Source: Strongylocentrotus purpuratus
Taxonomy: Eukaryota; Echinodermata; Echinoidea; Camarodonta; Strongylocentrotidae
NCBI RefSeq assembly: GCF_000002235.5
Contig: NW_022145526.1
Span: 186,001 to 250,000 of the forward strand
Reading direction: 5' to 3'
DNA: 64,000 nucleotides
The notes beneath the pieces are model-generated. The model did no database searches. It was not told where the DNA came from and saw only the letters and a program-made list of their open reading frames with translations. This document shows positions 9,601 through 19,659 of this stretch, piece by piece. Both the position numbers and the translations under genes were made by a program. Position 1 is the stretch's first letter; every line of letters starts with the position of its first letter.

Positions 9601-12600
9601 TTGGAGTGATTTTGTGTCACATGTTATATAATGCCCCACTGCACATAGTTGACGTTCTTTGAAAAGAAGCAACATTCACACACGTATCATTTTGATGCCT
9701 CTCCCAAACAACAGCCAGTAGCACATTTAGGTTGAAAAAATTGGGGGGGGGGGGGGGGGGAGTCCCAAGTCATAAGGATTATGAAAATTCTTTTCTTGCA
9801 AATGCGAATGTGACTGACACTAAAAGGCAAGAATCACTCTCCTTTCTTATTTCTTTCCATTGGATGTAGCCTTAAATGAGCTTTTGTGTTTTATCTAAAA
9901 ATTAGTATATTATTATTATCTACCCAATGTTATACTACATGTGCTTTCATCTTTTTCTCATCCATGAAGCTCCACTTCTAGTTATAATCGTAAGGTAAAT
10001 CATTTCTAATATTTTTTCCCTCAAAACTTACTTGAATGAAATAACTCTAAACAACATATATCTATCATATTAAAGGGGAGGAAGTCCACCCCGATATTAA
10101 GTTGGTTTGGTGGAAACAGAAAAATAAGAAAAACATGTTAGTGAAAGTTTGAGCAAAAACCGATATAAAATAAGAAAATTATTAATATGTGTTCAATAAA
10201 AGACAAATTGGCAACTCTTTGACCCTGTATTACAAATAAGTTTTTCTTGCAACCCTAGTATGAAACAAATCTATTCCGTAATCAATAACTTAGAATATGA
10301 ATGTTTATAACAAATTTCCAGCATACTGAGAAAATTGTAGAGGAGCTCACAAGATACATCACAGTGTTGCAAATATGTGTTCAACTGATGTCAACATCAA
10401 AAATTCATAACTTTCGTATCTTTAATCGGATATTGCTCAAACTGTCACTAATTTTTTTTTCCCTCTAAAACCCACTAAATATCAGGGTAGACTTTCTGTC
10501 TAAGTACATAATTATGTTGTGATCTTCCTACATGTGAGTTTCTTTTAGGGCATTGAAGTTATAAAGCATACACTGTTTACATAGTACTCCCCGCCCACCC
10601 TCTAGGTTTCCACGGTTAGTATTCACACTTAAAGGCTTTTGTTAACACTGCTGCCGCCTTAGTGAAAAGACCATTGATATCCTTCTGTCAAAAGAACCAG
10701 CATATATGAGACATTTAAAAGAATTTAAGAAAATTAAAATGTAGAATAGGAAAGGGAAGAGATGGTAATGGGAGTGTCGTGGTCGAGTGGTTTAAGGCGC
10801 TTGACTGGAGATGCGAAGGTCGAGGGTTCGAATGCCTTCACGGCTGTCATGAAAGGAAATTTGTCCAGACGAGAAGGGAAATGTACTTCTCAAAGGTCAG
10901 TTAGAGGTAGCCAAGCGTAGGATGCATTATTGCATCCATTTGCATTTAAGACACACAGTATATGGGGTTTTGGCTATACATGCTTTTGGGTTGGCTATTG
11001 AATGTAAATATAAATAGAAATAGCTTGCATATCTAGGAGGTTTTGAATGTTAAGGACCTGGCAAAGATAGGGTAAAGGGAAGTTGCTTTAGAATAATGAG
11101 CAGAACCCTTCCAGTCAGTGCTACAATGTAGACGTTTAATGCACGAGGTATTTTTTTTAGTAAGGCAGCAGAAACATTTTCTTCAGAGAGATCTTCAGGT
11201 ACGTCGGGGCGAGATGCAAGCCCAAGCTGCCATGTTTTAGATTGGACACTCGTCAATAAGGAGCTCGGCCTACCTGCACAGACATAGTAAGAGAGAAGCT
11301 ATCAAGTCGACTGGGATTTCTACGCAGTCTAGAGACTGGCAAAGCGATCAGGAGCTGGGAGGAACTCACAAGATGGAAGCTGCCCTGTACTAAAGTTATG
11401 TTCTAGTAAATTGATTATGTTCTGTTGATTTTTGATCGATTTGTAGGCTGAAGATTAAAATTTCATTGTACCTTTATACAATTGTGCTCTGTCCGGTTTC
11501 TGATAAGGTAGCAGTTTAAATAATTCTAAAAAAGTCACTCACGTGACAACGGCACTAATATCATTTGGCAAGATATTAACCTACACTTGCTACTCTCCAC
11601 CCAGGTGTTAAAATGGGTACCCGGTAGGATGCGACCGTCATTGTTGGTCAAAACAGTTTGAGCGTCAAGTAAATCCTGGCTGGAATGCTCCCCAGGAGTG
11701 GAGGTTGTGCACAGTGTGTGCGGGCAAGCACTGAATCCAATGACCGTGGTAATAGTACATGTATATCTGTAAAGCGCTTAGAGATGTCCGAGTTGTATTA
11801 AGCGCTATATAAAAGCTGAATATTATTATTATTATTAAATAAAACACTCATACATACATCACAATTGTGGATGAACTGCTCACCTTTGATTCTTTTCCCT
11901 TCTTTGCAAGTGTTGCAAAAAAACAATGATGGAATGCACCTTGAAGAGAAACTTCCTTCAAGGATGGCATGGAGCATATCATCTCTCCCACATCAAGTGA
12001 CATAGTAGGTCCACAATCTCTGTTAATATAGAGTTTAACCTGGATAAAATGACAAAGTGATAACTGATGGGATGCATAATATAGACATTTACTTGGATGT
12101 TAGTCATACATGCCTAGCCTACATGAGCAGTTGCCCTGGATGTGCTGCTAGAACTACAGAGAGTAAGAGGGGAAAGGAGATAAATAAAGGTACAGGCTGT
12201 AGAACTATTGCCATGACATTTCAGATCAAATTCCTATTTTTGCGACCATAGGAATATCTTATCTTTTAATAATTCTGTAACGTATTTCCTCAGATTATGA
12301 AACAAAAATCTTGGATTTAGCTCATGCTGCAGTCATAAGTATAAAATTTTAGGTCAGTCAGGAATCCCACGACTTTTACAAGCCGATCACCTGTCTGATT
12401 TATCAAGATATTTATGATTAGAAATTGGAATTTCATTCTTTGTTTTCCTAATCTTTTCAGATATTTTAGGGTTAGACCTCCTTTATGAACCCTTCATAAT
12501 TATACTGTTGTACGGTAAGAAAATTGCAAAAGACATAAAAGTAAAAACTTGTACAACACTGGATGAACTAATTTTGTTTATTAAAGGGATCCGGTAACTT

Positions 12601-15600
12601 TGTCTTAGATCCTTTAGAAATAATCCTTGATTTAGCTCATGCTGCAATGATAATTATAAACCTTTAGGTCAGTCAGGAACCCCATGACTTTTACAAGCCG
12701 ATCGCCTGTCTGATTATCAAGATATTAATGAATGATTGGAATTACAAACACTGGTAACATGTAGGACCATGTATCTCAGATTTAACATTGTTAAACGATC
12801 CCTTTAAACTATGATCAAACTCACCACATGTGGAACAATGAATGCAAACCCAGCTACAGTGTGTGCTGTCATTTTTTCAGATATGCTCAGCACAATCTCC
12901 TCTGATGAAACCCTGTCCTTCACCAAGGCTGCTACATCAGGGTCCAGACTCTCAAAGGCTACATCAGCAATGAAAGGTAACTCTTTATCCATGTCCAAAA
13001 AATGCCTGTTCACTCCCTGAAGCATAGAGTTCATTATATGGGTTGCAATACTTTTGTTCTGTGACAGAGTGAAGTACAGGAGATACCTAAACTCCTCCTT
13101 CCTTCGCGGATATACTTGCTCAATCAGCCTGTTGAATTTATTACGATCTGATTTATACAGGGAAGCAAGATGGACTCCAGCCATGTACTCCTGAAACAGT
13201 TTGTGAGGGAAGAAGACTGTCAATTGCACATGAGAATGCCTCTCATGTGGTTCCATGTCAGCAGTGATTCTGTCCTCCTGAGACAAAATCCCGACCCGAC
13301 AGGCAGTGTCCTTGGATTCTGGGCATATTTTGAAATCATCTTCACCAAAAACCAAAGTATTTTCTAGCAGACCATTGAGGGCCTGTTTGGCAATTGGTAC
13401 AAGGTCCTTATCAATTTTTTTCAAAAGGGCAATAAGTGGGGGGCTGTCTACTCTCTTCACCTCTTTCTGAGCATAGTGTTCTTTTAGAAAGGCAATCATT
13501 TCTTTGAATATCTGAGAAAAAGTTTTCAGTGATTTCATTTCCTTTAGTTTTTGCTTGTCAAGTTCTTTCCACATAAGACACAACATGGCCACATATATAG
13601 GATAATGGGCCATGTTTTCAGATAGGACATCATTCTCACTGATGAATTGGATAAGCTGATTTGCTTTATCTTTATTCTTTGGAAAGTATTTGTGAATGTA
13701 AACTGACAAATTCTCTCTGTTGAAACCCTCAACATGAATGAATGTGTAGAGCCTCGTTAGATCACCATCTGATCTAATCTCTACTGATCTCCATGGACGA
13801 GTGGTCACCAAGACTGAGCAAGAGGCAAGTTGATCCGAACAAAGAATATCTACAAGTCCAATATCATCAGTCTCAGATGAGCTTCCACATGCCTCTGAGG
13901 AGGTGACACTTGGCCTTGTTGGCTGCACTTGCATTTGATCAGTAGGCTGTGATCCGCAAGGTTCTGTCTTCATGATTTTGCCACTGACTTCGTCTAGCCC
14001 ATCAAATGCAATGAATACCTTGTCAGGATTTGACCGGATATACTCAGTAATCTGATAAACCGTTGCTGGATTGTTTTGGGCCAAATAAGACTTTGCAATC
14101 TGGCCAATAGTGTGTTGCTTAAATTCCCGTAGAGGAACAATCAAGACCCACACAAAGTAACTGGAATGCCTCCCTTCAATCCAGTCCCAGGCAATCTTAG
14201 CACAGAGTGTAGTTTTTCCAGCCCCTGCCTCTCCCTGAACCATGATCCGCTTGGGGAACTCTCCATTAACTTTGAGATCAAAGATATCATTGTAATCTAG
14301 CAATCGCTTCCCTGTCCCATGTTCTTCTTGTAAGACGAGATTAGTATGCAAGTCTTCAAACTGCACAATGGAAGTAGGATTGAGAGGATCAGCTCTGATC
14401 TTACAGACAGTTGACCTGTACTTGAACTTGAAATCATTTGCACACCGCTCAACCAGTTCAGGAGAAAGTGGTTTGGTCTGAGATTCAGCTGAAGGAGGTT
14501 TGGTCTGTGATTCGAGCAGTCTTGGTGGCCCTCCTAAAAATACATAGATAATCCATATTCACAAGATTACACATAAATATATCTTGATACATCTGAAAGG
14601 ATTGTTAGGCCAGAGACTGATAGTGTGACCTATGACTAGGAGCATGTACTCAAAGACAAAAGTCCTACAAGATTGTCTGATTTGATATGACTTCATTCAA
14701 TGTTAAGGGCATTTAAAATCTGAGTAATTTGTGTATGATATGTACTTGTAGATGAATATCACTGGAATAATCTTTCCTAGGACATTTCAGCAATGCAGAG
14801 TTTCCCTGACAATCACACATTTTATTTTGGGAAAAAACAAGACAAATATACGACTGCATCTCCAGTATGCCTCTGCCTAAATTCAGTTAAGATCAGGGCC
14901 TGAATCGATCTTTAAATATCACAATAAGAATATATATAAATACATGTAAATTGAATTCTGCGATCACTCAAATTACTTGTACTTTATATTGGTGTCCAGA
15001 AAATATCTAGAATTAACAAAGATAAATTAGAAAATTATAAAAACATGCATGGGGCCTGATCAAATTTGACACTACTGTAAACTGTGGCAAATGTATAAAA
15101 CACAGAGCACTCACTATCTTAAAGGTAATACAAAGTTTTGGGAAATTTTGAAAAATGGGTGGATAGTGAATCTTTACAATTTTGATATATTTGGATGCCC
15201 CTGTGGATGTATTATAAGCACTAAAAAAATTAGCCCCTAAAACACTTCTATTTTTGAGAAAAATTGAATATACAAATTTACCGGTGCTCCCGGTAAATTT
15301 TGATAAATTTCAAACAGCGCTTATGGCCGTACAATGGTAGCTGCGACCCTGAAAATCTCAGAATATGTAGTTGTGATATATAATTTCCAAACGGGAATAG
15401 CTAATCGGTCGATTTTAGTCAAGAAACATTGTTTCATAGCTAAATTAATATCTTGACCTTGAGAGGGAGCTATATTACAACATAAAGAGTTTATTATTTA
15501 TAATTTCATAACTTTAGACTCGATTCCAACCGCGACAACGATCAATGAATATTGTAGGAAGGCATATGCTTCCAATATGTTAATTTGAACCAACTTCATG

Positions 15601-17259
15601 ACCCTATACCAAATCTTTGTAATACCTTTAATGGTAAAAACTGACTTCACTTTTATGAATGTTTTTTTCATAAAGAGTTATGATTGATCTTACGTTTGAT
15701 CAATACACGATAAGCCATAGACTTATGCTCAATATCAACCTTACGATCAATCAAAAGGCTTTATACATGGCACTGGTGTAGCAAGAATTAGTATCTGCTT
15801 ACCTGTGCTGTTTGGAATTGGAGATCCACTGAGTAATCCGTCTGATAGGCCACCCAAGTCAATCTCTCGTAGTTTGTCTGCCAAAAGCTGTCGTTTGTCC
15901 GAGTGTGGAGGTTGCTGCTTGACATTCCATTTCATAAAGATATCCAGTAACGCATTGGTGTAGTTCTTCAAATTCTCAGCCAGGATTGCCTGTAGTTGAG
16001 CATAGGAGAACCCTAGAGATATCCCTACAGCGTTGTAGTAAGATGGAGCGATATCTTGGGCCAGCTTCAGGAACTCCATTTCACTGACAGTACTGTAAAA
16101 TTAAAAACAAATCAATTGGGTGTAATGGTATATTAGTTAGAGAGCATCCTATTGGCTAAGAAGCTATCATGTGACATGTGACACCCAACAATTTGTATTA
16201 TGTGCTCGAGCATGCTATATAACAACATGGGAATATAAGAATATATTGCCTGTAATATTAACATATGAAACATATTTCCCCAAATTGCAGGTGGGGGCGG
16301 TATTGTTCTGGGTAATAACTGCCCCAAAAGATGTTAAAATATATTGTATAAATGTTTCCTTCCTTGCTGCGTGAAGATCAATGCAAAGCTTTCTGTTTGC
16401 CCTCTTGAACTCGATACTTAATAATTAAACCATGTACCTTCATATCAGACTTCACTAAAATCCTTCAAACATAACTAAAGTTATTGAACGGAAACCAAAT
16501 TTGTTACGGAAGGACAGAAGTACGGACGAACGGCAGCGTTATTTTCATTCTGTGGATGTTAGTGTGGAGTATCATAGAAAGAATCATCCTTGAAAAAGAT
16601 GGGTCTTCAAATGCCCTCAAATAATTTGTTGTGGACCACACTTTCATGCTACTTTTTTGTGTAGTCCTATATACACATTTCTGTGTCCAGTGCATGTGAC
16701 TTTTAGCAAGACTGGACAAAATAATAATTTTGACGACTCCAAACCCAAACAGTACACACCAATACTTTTGCGCTAGATGCATGATCAAACTTTTGAATCA
16801 CTTCAACAATGTTTCTTTTGCAATGCAATCGCGTGACCAGAACTTAACTTTATTGTTCAAACCAAAAGGTTACTATATGGGCTTACTTCAAGCCAACGCG
16901 TCATCACTTCAGGGCGGGTGCTCTCGTTACCCGGCTTTTTGTGAAAACATGGGGGGGGGGGGGTAATGTTTGTGAAATAAACCCCATTTATTTACAAATG
17001 GTCTGGTCCAATTTACCCACACTTTGTGAAAACCCTGCGTGAAATCTACTAAAGATCGCATCCTGAACGTGCATCTTCACATGATCTTTTGTTTCACGAA
17101 ATGTTGTGTAAGGCAACCACACGACTGGACGCGATGAATTGAAAAATGCCAGTATAATTATGCATACCTTTCTGCAGTGTTAGGACCTGGATTGGTTTCA
17201 ACGTCACCAGATCTCATCAAGAGGATCAGGAGTAGATAGAGAAGGCAGAATCCATCCAT
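5668..17259 (-). CDS. NLR gene A: signal/2A - Death - NACHT - LRR - 21-residue repeat protein (7 coding exons)
   Basis: This is a predicted intracellular innate-immunity receptor of the NLR class. Exons read 17259-17168, 16092-15803, 14533-12825, 12039-11884, 8125-7961, 7224-7127 and 6658-5668. All junctions are AG/GT and the phases close (2+1, 1+2, 0, 0, 0, 2+1). The total of 3501 nt gives 1166 residues plus a stop, with no internal stop. Residues 1-26 are a hydrophobic leader ending in the 2A motif GDVETNPGP; about 31-127 a Death-fold domain; about 128-697 the NACHT module (Walker A near 228-235, Walker B near 300-309); about 698-804 LRR-type exons; about 837-1166 a repeat-rich tail. The start MDGFC (17259) was chosen because the upstream in-frame ATG lies across a likely splice acceptor near 17,335. 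Further LRR exons or 5' non-coding exons may exist. Gene B at the right edge is its paralogue. Confidence 0.82.
6659..7126 (-). other. NLR gene A intron 6
   Basis: The intron lies between the short exon (donor AAA|gttagt) and the last exon (acceptor tttacag). Its first ~120 bp next to the last exon match the right edge of the window in block B. No further feature is seen. Confidence 0.6.
7127..7224 (-). CDS. NLR gene A exon 6 (short linker exon)
   Basis: This 98-nt exon sits between acceptor ttacag and donor gttagt. It enters in phase 0 and leaves in phase 2, which the last exon completes. It encodes about 33 residues beginning DCFPQIRKGNF and ending FLHTLSDML. The pattern of spaced Leu residues is compatible with the end of an LRR region, but no domain is certain. 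The donor is the weakest splice call of the model. Confidence 0.62.
7225..7960 (-). other. NLR gene A intron 5, containing one arm of an intronic duplication
   Basis: Positions about 7600-7960 match about 8350-8700 (shared gggcttccaacg/gtttgcattaata-type sequence, ggtattcataactctggattt, and aagcctttattaaaattggctct). The LRR exon 7961-8125 sits directly after the first arm. No exon follows the second. Confidence 0.6.
7961..8125 (-). CDS. NLR gene A exon 5: leucine-rich repeat
   Basis: A 165-nt, phase 0-0 exon between acceptor cgcag and donor gtgtgt, encoding 55 residues. It starts VKTLEIRVG and contains HLAEALCYMPNLTHLVLRI, which fits the helix-then-strand layout of an NLR-type LRR (L..AL..MPNLTHLVL). 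It resembles exon 4: both begin VK and both hold a 'CxMPxLxxxxL' core. Modular phase 0-0 LRR exons allow addition or loss without frame change. Confidence 0.82.
8350..8710 (-). repeat. duplicated intron arm lacking its LRR exon
   Basis: This sequence is homologous to 7600-7960, which lies directly 3' of LRR exon 5 on the gene strand. The expected exon after the donor-proximal tract (aatgtcaatcttatacacac at 7941-7960; aatgtccatcttatcaacac at about 8682-8701) is replaced by unrelated sequence. The spacing of about 740-750 bp equals exon plus intron, so it looks like a tandem exon duplication followed by loss of one exon. Confidence 0.5.
9394..9610. repeat. degenerate repeat of gattccgtggacacaatcact
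   Basis: At least five imperfect copies of a tgattccgtggaca(c/a)aatca-type motif recur at irregular spacing (about 9407, 9479, 9521, 9551, 9580). The region keeps a 93-codon minus-strand frame open. No protein similarity is recognised, and it lies inside an NLR intron. Confidence 0.4.
10070..10503. mobile_element. TTAA-flanked MITE family i, intronic copy
   Basis: The left end is TTAAAGGGGAGGAAGTCCACCCCGA in parts. The right end holds atcagggtagactttctgtctaa, an eroded inverted copy. Internal sequence matches the copies at 1121 and 53,548. It sits in NLR intron 4 and has no coding capacity. Confidence 0.65.
10771..11840 (+). mobile_element. tRNA-derived SINE (family 1), split by a solo LTR
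   Basis: The head is at 10,771-10,844 (tggtcgagtggtttaaggcgc and gggttcgaatgcc boxes). The body and tail are at 11,549-11,840 (cacccaggtgttaaaatggg, gtacccggtaggatgcgacc, gtaaagcgcttagagatg, agcgctatataaaa, (ATT)n). A 704-bp insertion lies inside the 3' end of the tRNA-like head. It is the more complete tail version of the SINE at 3583. Confidence 0.75.
10845..11548. mobile_element. probable solo LTR inserted in a SINE
   Basis: The 704-bp insert begins TGTCA and ends TGACA and is flanked by a 5-bp direct repeat ACGGC (10,840-10,844 and 11,549-11,553). TG...CA ends with a 5-bp target duplication are the hallmark of LTR retrotransposons; no internal region remains. A minus-strand frame at 11,050-11,256 within it has no recognised similarity. 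Confidence 0.65.
11884..12039 (-). CDS. NLR gene A exon 4: leucine-rich repeat
   Basis: A 156-nt, phase 0-0 exon between acceptor atccag and donor gtgagc, encoding 52 residues. It begins VKLYINRDCGPT and contains EMICSMPSLKEVSLQG, then AFHHCFFATLAKK. The layout parallels exon 5 and fits one LRR-type unit. It follows the NACHT exon directly in phase. Confidence 0.82.
12250..12500. repeat. partial copy of MITE family ii
   Basis: The segment about 12,296-12,425 (ggatttagctcatgctgcag, ttttaggtcagtcaggaatcc, cttttacaagccgatcacctgtc in parts) matches 12,620-12,740 and about 58,075-58,165. Its termini are not preserved. It lies in NLR intron 3 beside a more complete copy. Confidence 0.5.
12581..12807. 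mobile_element. TTAA-flanked MITE family ii, 17 bp from the NACHT exon donor
   Basis: The ends are TTAAAGGGATCCGG and its inverse GATCCCTTTAA, each carrying TTAA. The internal sequence matches the block-B insertion at 58,026-58,385. The element stops at 12,807 while the NACHT exon ends at 12,825. It supplies the stop codon that would be read if intron 3 were retained. Confidence 0.65.
12825..14533 (-). CDS. NLR gene A exon 3: NACHT NTPase module
   Basis: A 1709-nt exon between acceptor tttttag and donor gtgagt. It encodes the STAND-class NTPase core used for nucleotide-controlled oligomerisation. Visible motifs: Walker A GEAGAGKTT, Walker B VFIAFDGLDE, the sensor-like VLVTTRPW, and a following helical region with HVQLTVFFPHKLFQEYMAG in parts (winged-helix-like 'F.H..FQEY.AG'), typical of NACHT proteins. 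A low-complexity loop rich in Ser/Thr/Gln/Pro separates Walker B from the sensor. The first ~55 residues are a linker from the Death domain. The open frame continues past the donor to a TAA inside a MITE, but SLIIV there is intronic. No break is present. Confidence 0.92.
14534..15802 (-). other. NLR gene A intron 2
   Basis: An AT-rich intron joining the Death exon (donor CACAG|gtaagc) to the NACHT exon (acceptor tatttttag). It carries a TTAA-flanked palindromic MITE at 15,119-15,631. No additional exon is needed by phase. Confidence 0.7.
15119..15631. mobile_element. TTAA-flanked MITE family iii
   Basis: The inverted ends TTAAAGGTAATACAAAG and CTTTGTAATACCTTTAA each include TTAA (15,119-15,122; 15,628-15,631). 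The 513-bp element has no coding capacity and lies in NLR intron 2. Confidence 0.7.
15803..16092 (-). CDS. NLR gene A exon 2: Death-fold domain
   Basis: A 290-nt exon between acceptor tttacag and donor gtaagc. It enters in phase 2 (the codon is shared with exon 1) and leaves in phase 1. It encodes about 96 residues: MEFLKLAQDIAPSYYNAVGIS, then LGFSYAQLQAILAEN, LLDIFMKWNV and LADKLREIDLGGLSDGLL. The helical spacing, the 'W' followed by a 'L...L..IDLGGLSD' end and the size (~90 residues) match the Death domain family, a homotypic signalling adaptor fold. It is the N-terminal effector domain of many sea urchin NLRs. The frame track beyond the donor (to 15,747) is intron read-through. Confidence 0.85.
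16093..17167 (-). other. NLR gene A intron 1
   Basis: The intron joins the signal/2A exon to the Death exon. Positions 16,425-16,545 match a dispersed repeat also at about 18,170-18,310 (catgtaccttcatatca, gaaaccaaatttgttac, ggacgg runs). About 16,550-16,850 resembles an eroded copy of the MITE at 56,246-56,620. A poly-G run lies at about 16,951-16,962. No exon is seen. Confidence 0.6.
17168..17259 (-). CDS. NLR gene A exon 1: signal-peptide-like leader with 2A ribosome-skipping motif
   Basis: From ATG at 17259 the exon encodes 30 residues plus two bases: M-D-G-F-C, then a Leu/Ile-rich core (residues 6-14), then MRSGDVETNPGP. The last eight residues match the 2A consensus D-(V/I)-E-x-N-P-G-P. 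At this motif the ribosome skips the Gly25-Pro26 bond and releases the upstream peptide. The hydrophobic core resembles a signal peptide. When skipping occurs, the downstream receptor would start at Pro26 and stay cytosolic; when it fails, the receptor would carry the leader to the secretory pathway. This dual-targeting role is known for sea urchin NLR 2A leaders and is inferred here. The donor AAAG|gtatgc joins in phase to the Death exon. A likely 5' UTR exon joins at an acceptor near 17,335. Confidence 0.85.
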
Positions 17260-17607
17260 GGTGTAAGATGTCTTTCTCACTTGAATGACAGAAATGTAGT
17301 TCTCTGGAAAATGGTGATGACATGGGAAACAATACCTGAAAACAATAATCACAAATATCTACATTAAGTTCGCTATGTCCATTTCATAATAGTGAAACAT
17401 TTTGAGGGCTTTCTGAGGCCCATCCTTGGAGGAATGGCTGGGACCTGCCTTCAGTATAATTGTGGTCATATATATCAATGAATGCTGTATTTGGGCAGAT
17501 AACAATGATTTTTTGATTTTTGTTTGTAGTTGTCAATCAGGGTGCATGAGTTTCTTTCACAACGCAAAGTGAAAGTCATCATGTCATCTAGAGCTGTAGT
17601 TTGTTCT

Positions 17608-17798
17608 TTAAAGCCCCAATGCACTACTTGCGCCCTCTATATACATGTAGCAATCAATGCCTAAGCAGTACCCATTGATCCCCCATCATCCCCTTTTTCT
17701 TATGTTTATTGAGAGCTGATTTGGTGAGATAACCAGCTGTCAGTGACCATGCAGGGAGGTCTAATCCCTCCTGGCCAAACTAGTGCAGTGGGGCTTAA
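17608..17798. mobile_element. TTAA-flanked MITE family v, upstream of NLR gene A
   Basis: The inverted ends TTAAAGCCCCAATGCACTA and TAGTGCAGTGGGGCTTAA each include TTAA. The element is 191 bp, without coding sequence. It sits about 350 bp 5' of the first coding exon, in the 5' intron or promoter region. Confidence 0.65.
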
Positions 17799-18059
17799 GT
17801 AGTATACATTTCTAATAAGGTCACCGAGCAGATCATAGTTAATTATTTTCCAAGAAGCGTGGCAAAAGACCCACAGGAGATGAGTATCTTTGACAAGCCA
17901 TAACTTAACAAATCAATTTCCAATTTAAATCATCTTTAACCCCTAGATTTTTCTTATCAAGAGCTTTACATTGATGTAGTTTGACCATATTTGAAGAAGA
18001 AAAAAAATTGGAGGAACATTGACTTACTGATTGAGCTCTCATTCTCTTATAATTGGTAT

Positions 18060-18312
18060 GACCTAAGCAAGTTTTCAGTTAACGAATGGAAACCAGATTC
18101 GCATATTTAATGACCTTTGATCTACATACTCCGAAATTGAACTTAGCCTGTATTTTGATATCATGTACCTTCATATCAAATTTCATTAAAATCTGTCAAT
18201 CATTACTGAAGTTATCGATCGGAAACCAAATTTGTTACCAGCGGACGGACGGACGGACGCACAGACGCACGGACGGACGCACGCACAGACGCACGGATGG
18301 CAGCGTTACTTT
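18060..18312 (+). repeat. dispersed repeat with (GGAC/GCAC)n
   Basis: The sequence aacgaatggaaaccag...gttaccagcggacggacggacg, followed by cagacgcacggacgg runs (18,242-18,300), matches 16,425-16,545. It keeps a frame open by chance into the LINE fragment that follows. Confidence 0.5.
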
Positions 18313-18329
18313 ATCCCCTCCGACTTCGT

Positions 18330-18560
18330 CGGCGAGGTTTTACATGGTTTTTGAACGGCATCCAATAAATACGAGATTGGCTAACTCAATGAGTGTTGTC
18401 CTTCGCAAGCCTATAAACATTGACATTTTCAAGAATAGTCTACATTACGCAGGCGGCAAAGTATGTAATAACTTACCCTCTAATCTACAAAATGCACAAT
18501 CCATAAACTGTTTTAAAAACATGTATAAGAAAACCTATTTCAGCAAATTATGAATAATAT
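18330..18560 (+). pseudogene. LINE C-terminal fragment (plus strand)
   Basis: The frame reads ERHPINTRLANSMSVVLRK, then a segment around YAGGKVCNNLPSNLQNA, ending KNMYKKTYFSKL and TGA. The N-T-R...I.....F..S..Y.G...WN.LP pattern is the usual C-terminal end after the reverse transcriptase of CR1/L2-type LINEs (here WN is CN). Everything upstream, including the RT, is missing. AT-rich probable 3' UTR follows. Confidence 0.6.
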
Positions 18561-19205
18561 CATCGTTGTTTCTGCTCTTTTTGCTTTAAGTTAAATTTGG
18601 TACTTCATGATATAAGTTTATTTTGTAGTGTGATAGAGTTTTGATCTTAAATAGATTAGTTGATCATTTGATTCCATTATTGTGTTTTTATATATCTAAT
18701 TTAATTAAATATCATGTAATTTTGACTTGGTTTTTACTCAAGATTATGGTCACTAAATATTGTTATCATGACTTCATTAGTACATGTATTTTAACAATTA
18801 TCATTATATATGTATGATTATTTTGTTTTTATGTTTAGTGTAAGCTTTTAATATATTCAGGACCATAATGTAAACCAGCATGTTGCTCCTGTTGTCTCAT
18901 TTTTGCTCGCTGGACCACTGCCAGCACAAACGTAGGTCTTTCAACGTCACTACCAAACTAGCTAGTCAGCTGTCAAGGACCTCATATTGCATGGAGGGGC
19001 AAATATATTTTGTGAAATTATTGACAAAAATACTATTTCTAATCGCAAACTAGTTTTATTTCTGTATGGAAACGCAGCCATTGTTGTCTTGGCATGCATT
19101 CAAGTCATCAGAATAGGGTAGAAAATTACGATTCAAGGGGTCTATTTTGCAGGAAAATTGTCTATTTTGTAGAATGTTCCACTAAGTTGCAGGGTGTATG
19201 CCATT
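18561..19205. other. AT-rich intergenic sequence, no gene
   Basis: No coding frame, TIR or tandem array was recognised. Part of it may be the 3' UTR of the plus-strand LINE fragment ending at 18,553. Confidence 0.4.
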
Positions 19206-19659
19206 TATTCATTTATTTACTTATTCGTTTTATTTAAACAGGGTAACTCTCTCAGTATAAATACTGTTTTTCTGAGAGGCCCTGTACACAAAAAAAAAAT
19301 GATTACAAATACATGAAAAACAAACAGTGTTAAAAGACGTTTACATGGTTTTATATATATCAGGGTTATTTGTTTGTTTTATTTATTTGAGTTATTGTAT
19401 ATTATAACCCAATAATATACACACACAAAACAAAAAACAAACAAAAAAATTGACAAAGCAATATTTGTCCAGCTGATACAATATGAGTTTATGCTTATCC
19501 TATCAAATAGATCAATAATAATATAAGCATATATACATTAGGGATAAACTTTTACATACAAGGGAAAGGACAAATTTTCATGAGAGTGGAATACATTAAT
19601 AGGAACCATTCTTATTAAACTTTGGCACTTAGTACCAAAAAATAAAATAAAAATAATCA

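Larger units (their letters stand above)
8126..11883 (-). other. NLR gene A intron 4 (repeat-rich)
   Basis: This 3.76-kb intron contains, from left to right: the exon-less arm of the intronic duplication (about 8350-8700), a LINE-tail-like (CAATT)n stretch near 8741-8760, a degenerate repeat at 9394-9610, a poly-G run (9744-9761), a TTAA MITE (10,070-10,503), and a SINE split by a solo LTR (10,771-11,840). Additional small LRR exons could be missed here; I found none with clean splice sites and phase. Confidence 0.55.

Noticed and set aside
10621..10690. Candidate small NLR exon (KDINGLFTKAAAVLTKAFK)
   Set aside because: It has an acceptor-like gacag, but the donor leaves a phase that does not fit the phase 0 neighbours; kept as unproven.
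12804..12824. End of the NACHT frame (SLIIV and TAA) as the true C-terminus
   Set aside because: A good donor (gtgagt) at 12,824 and an in-phase LRR exon downstream show this is intron.
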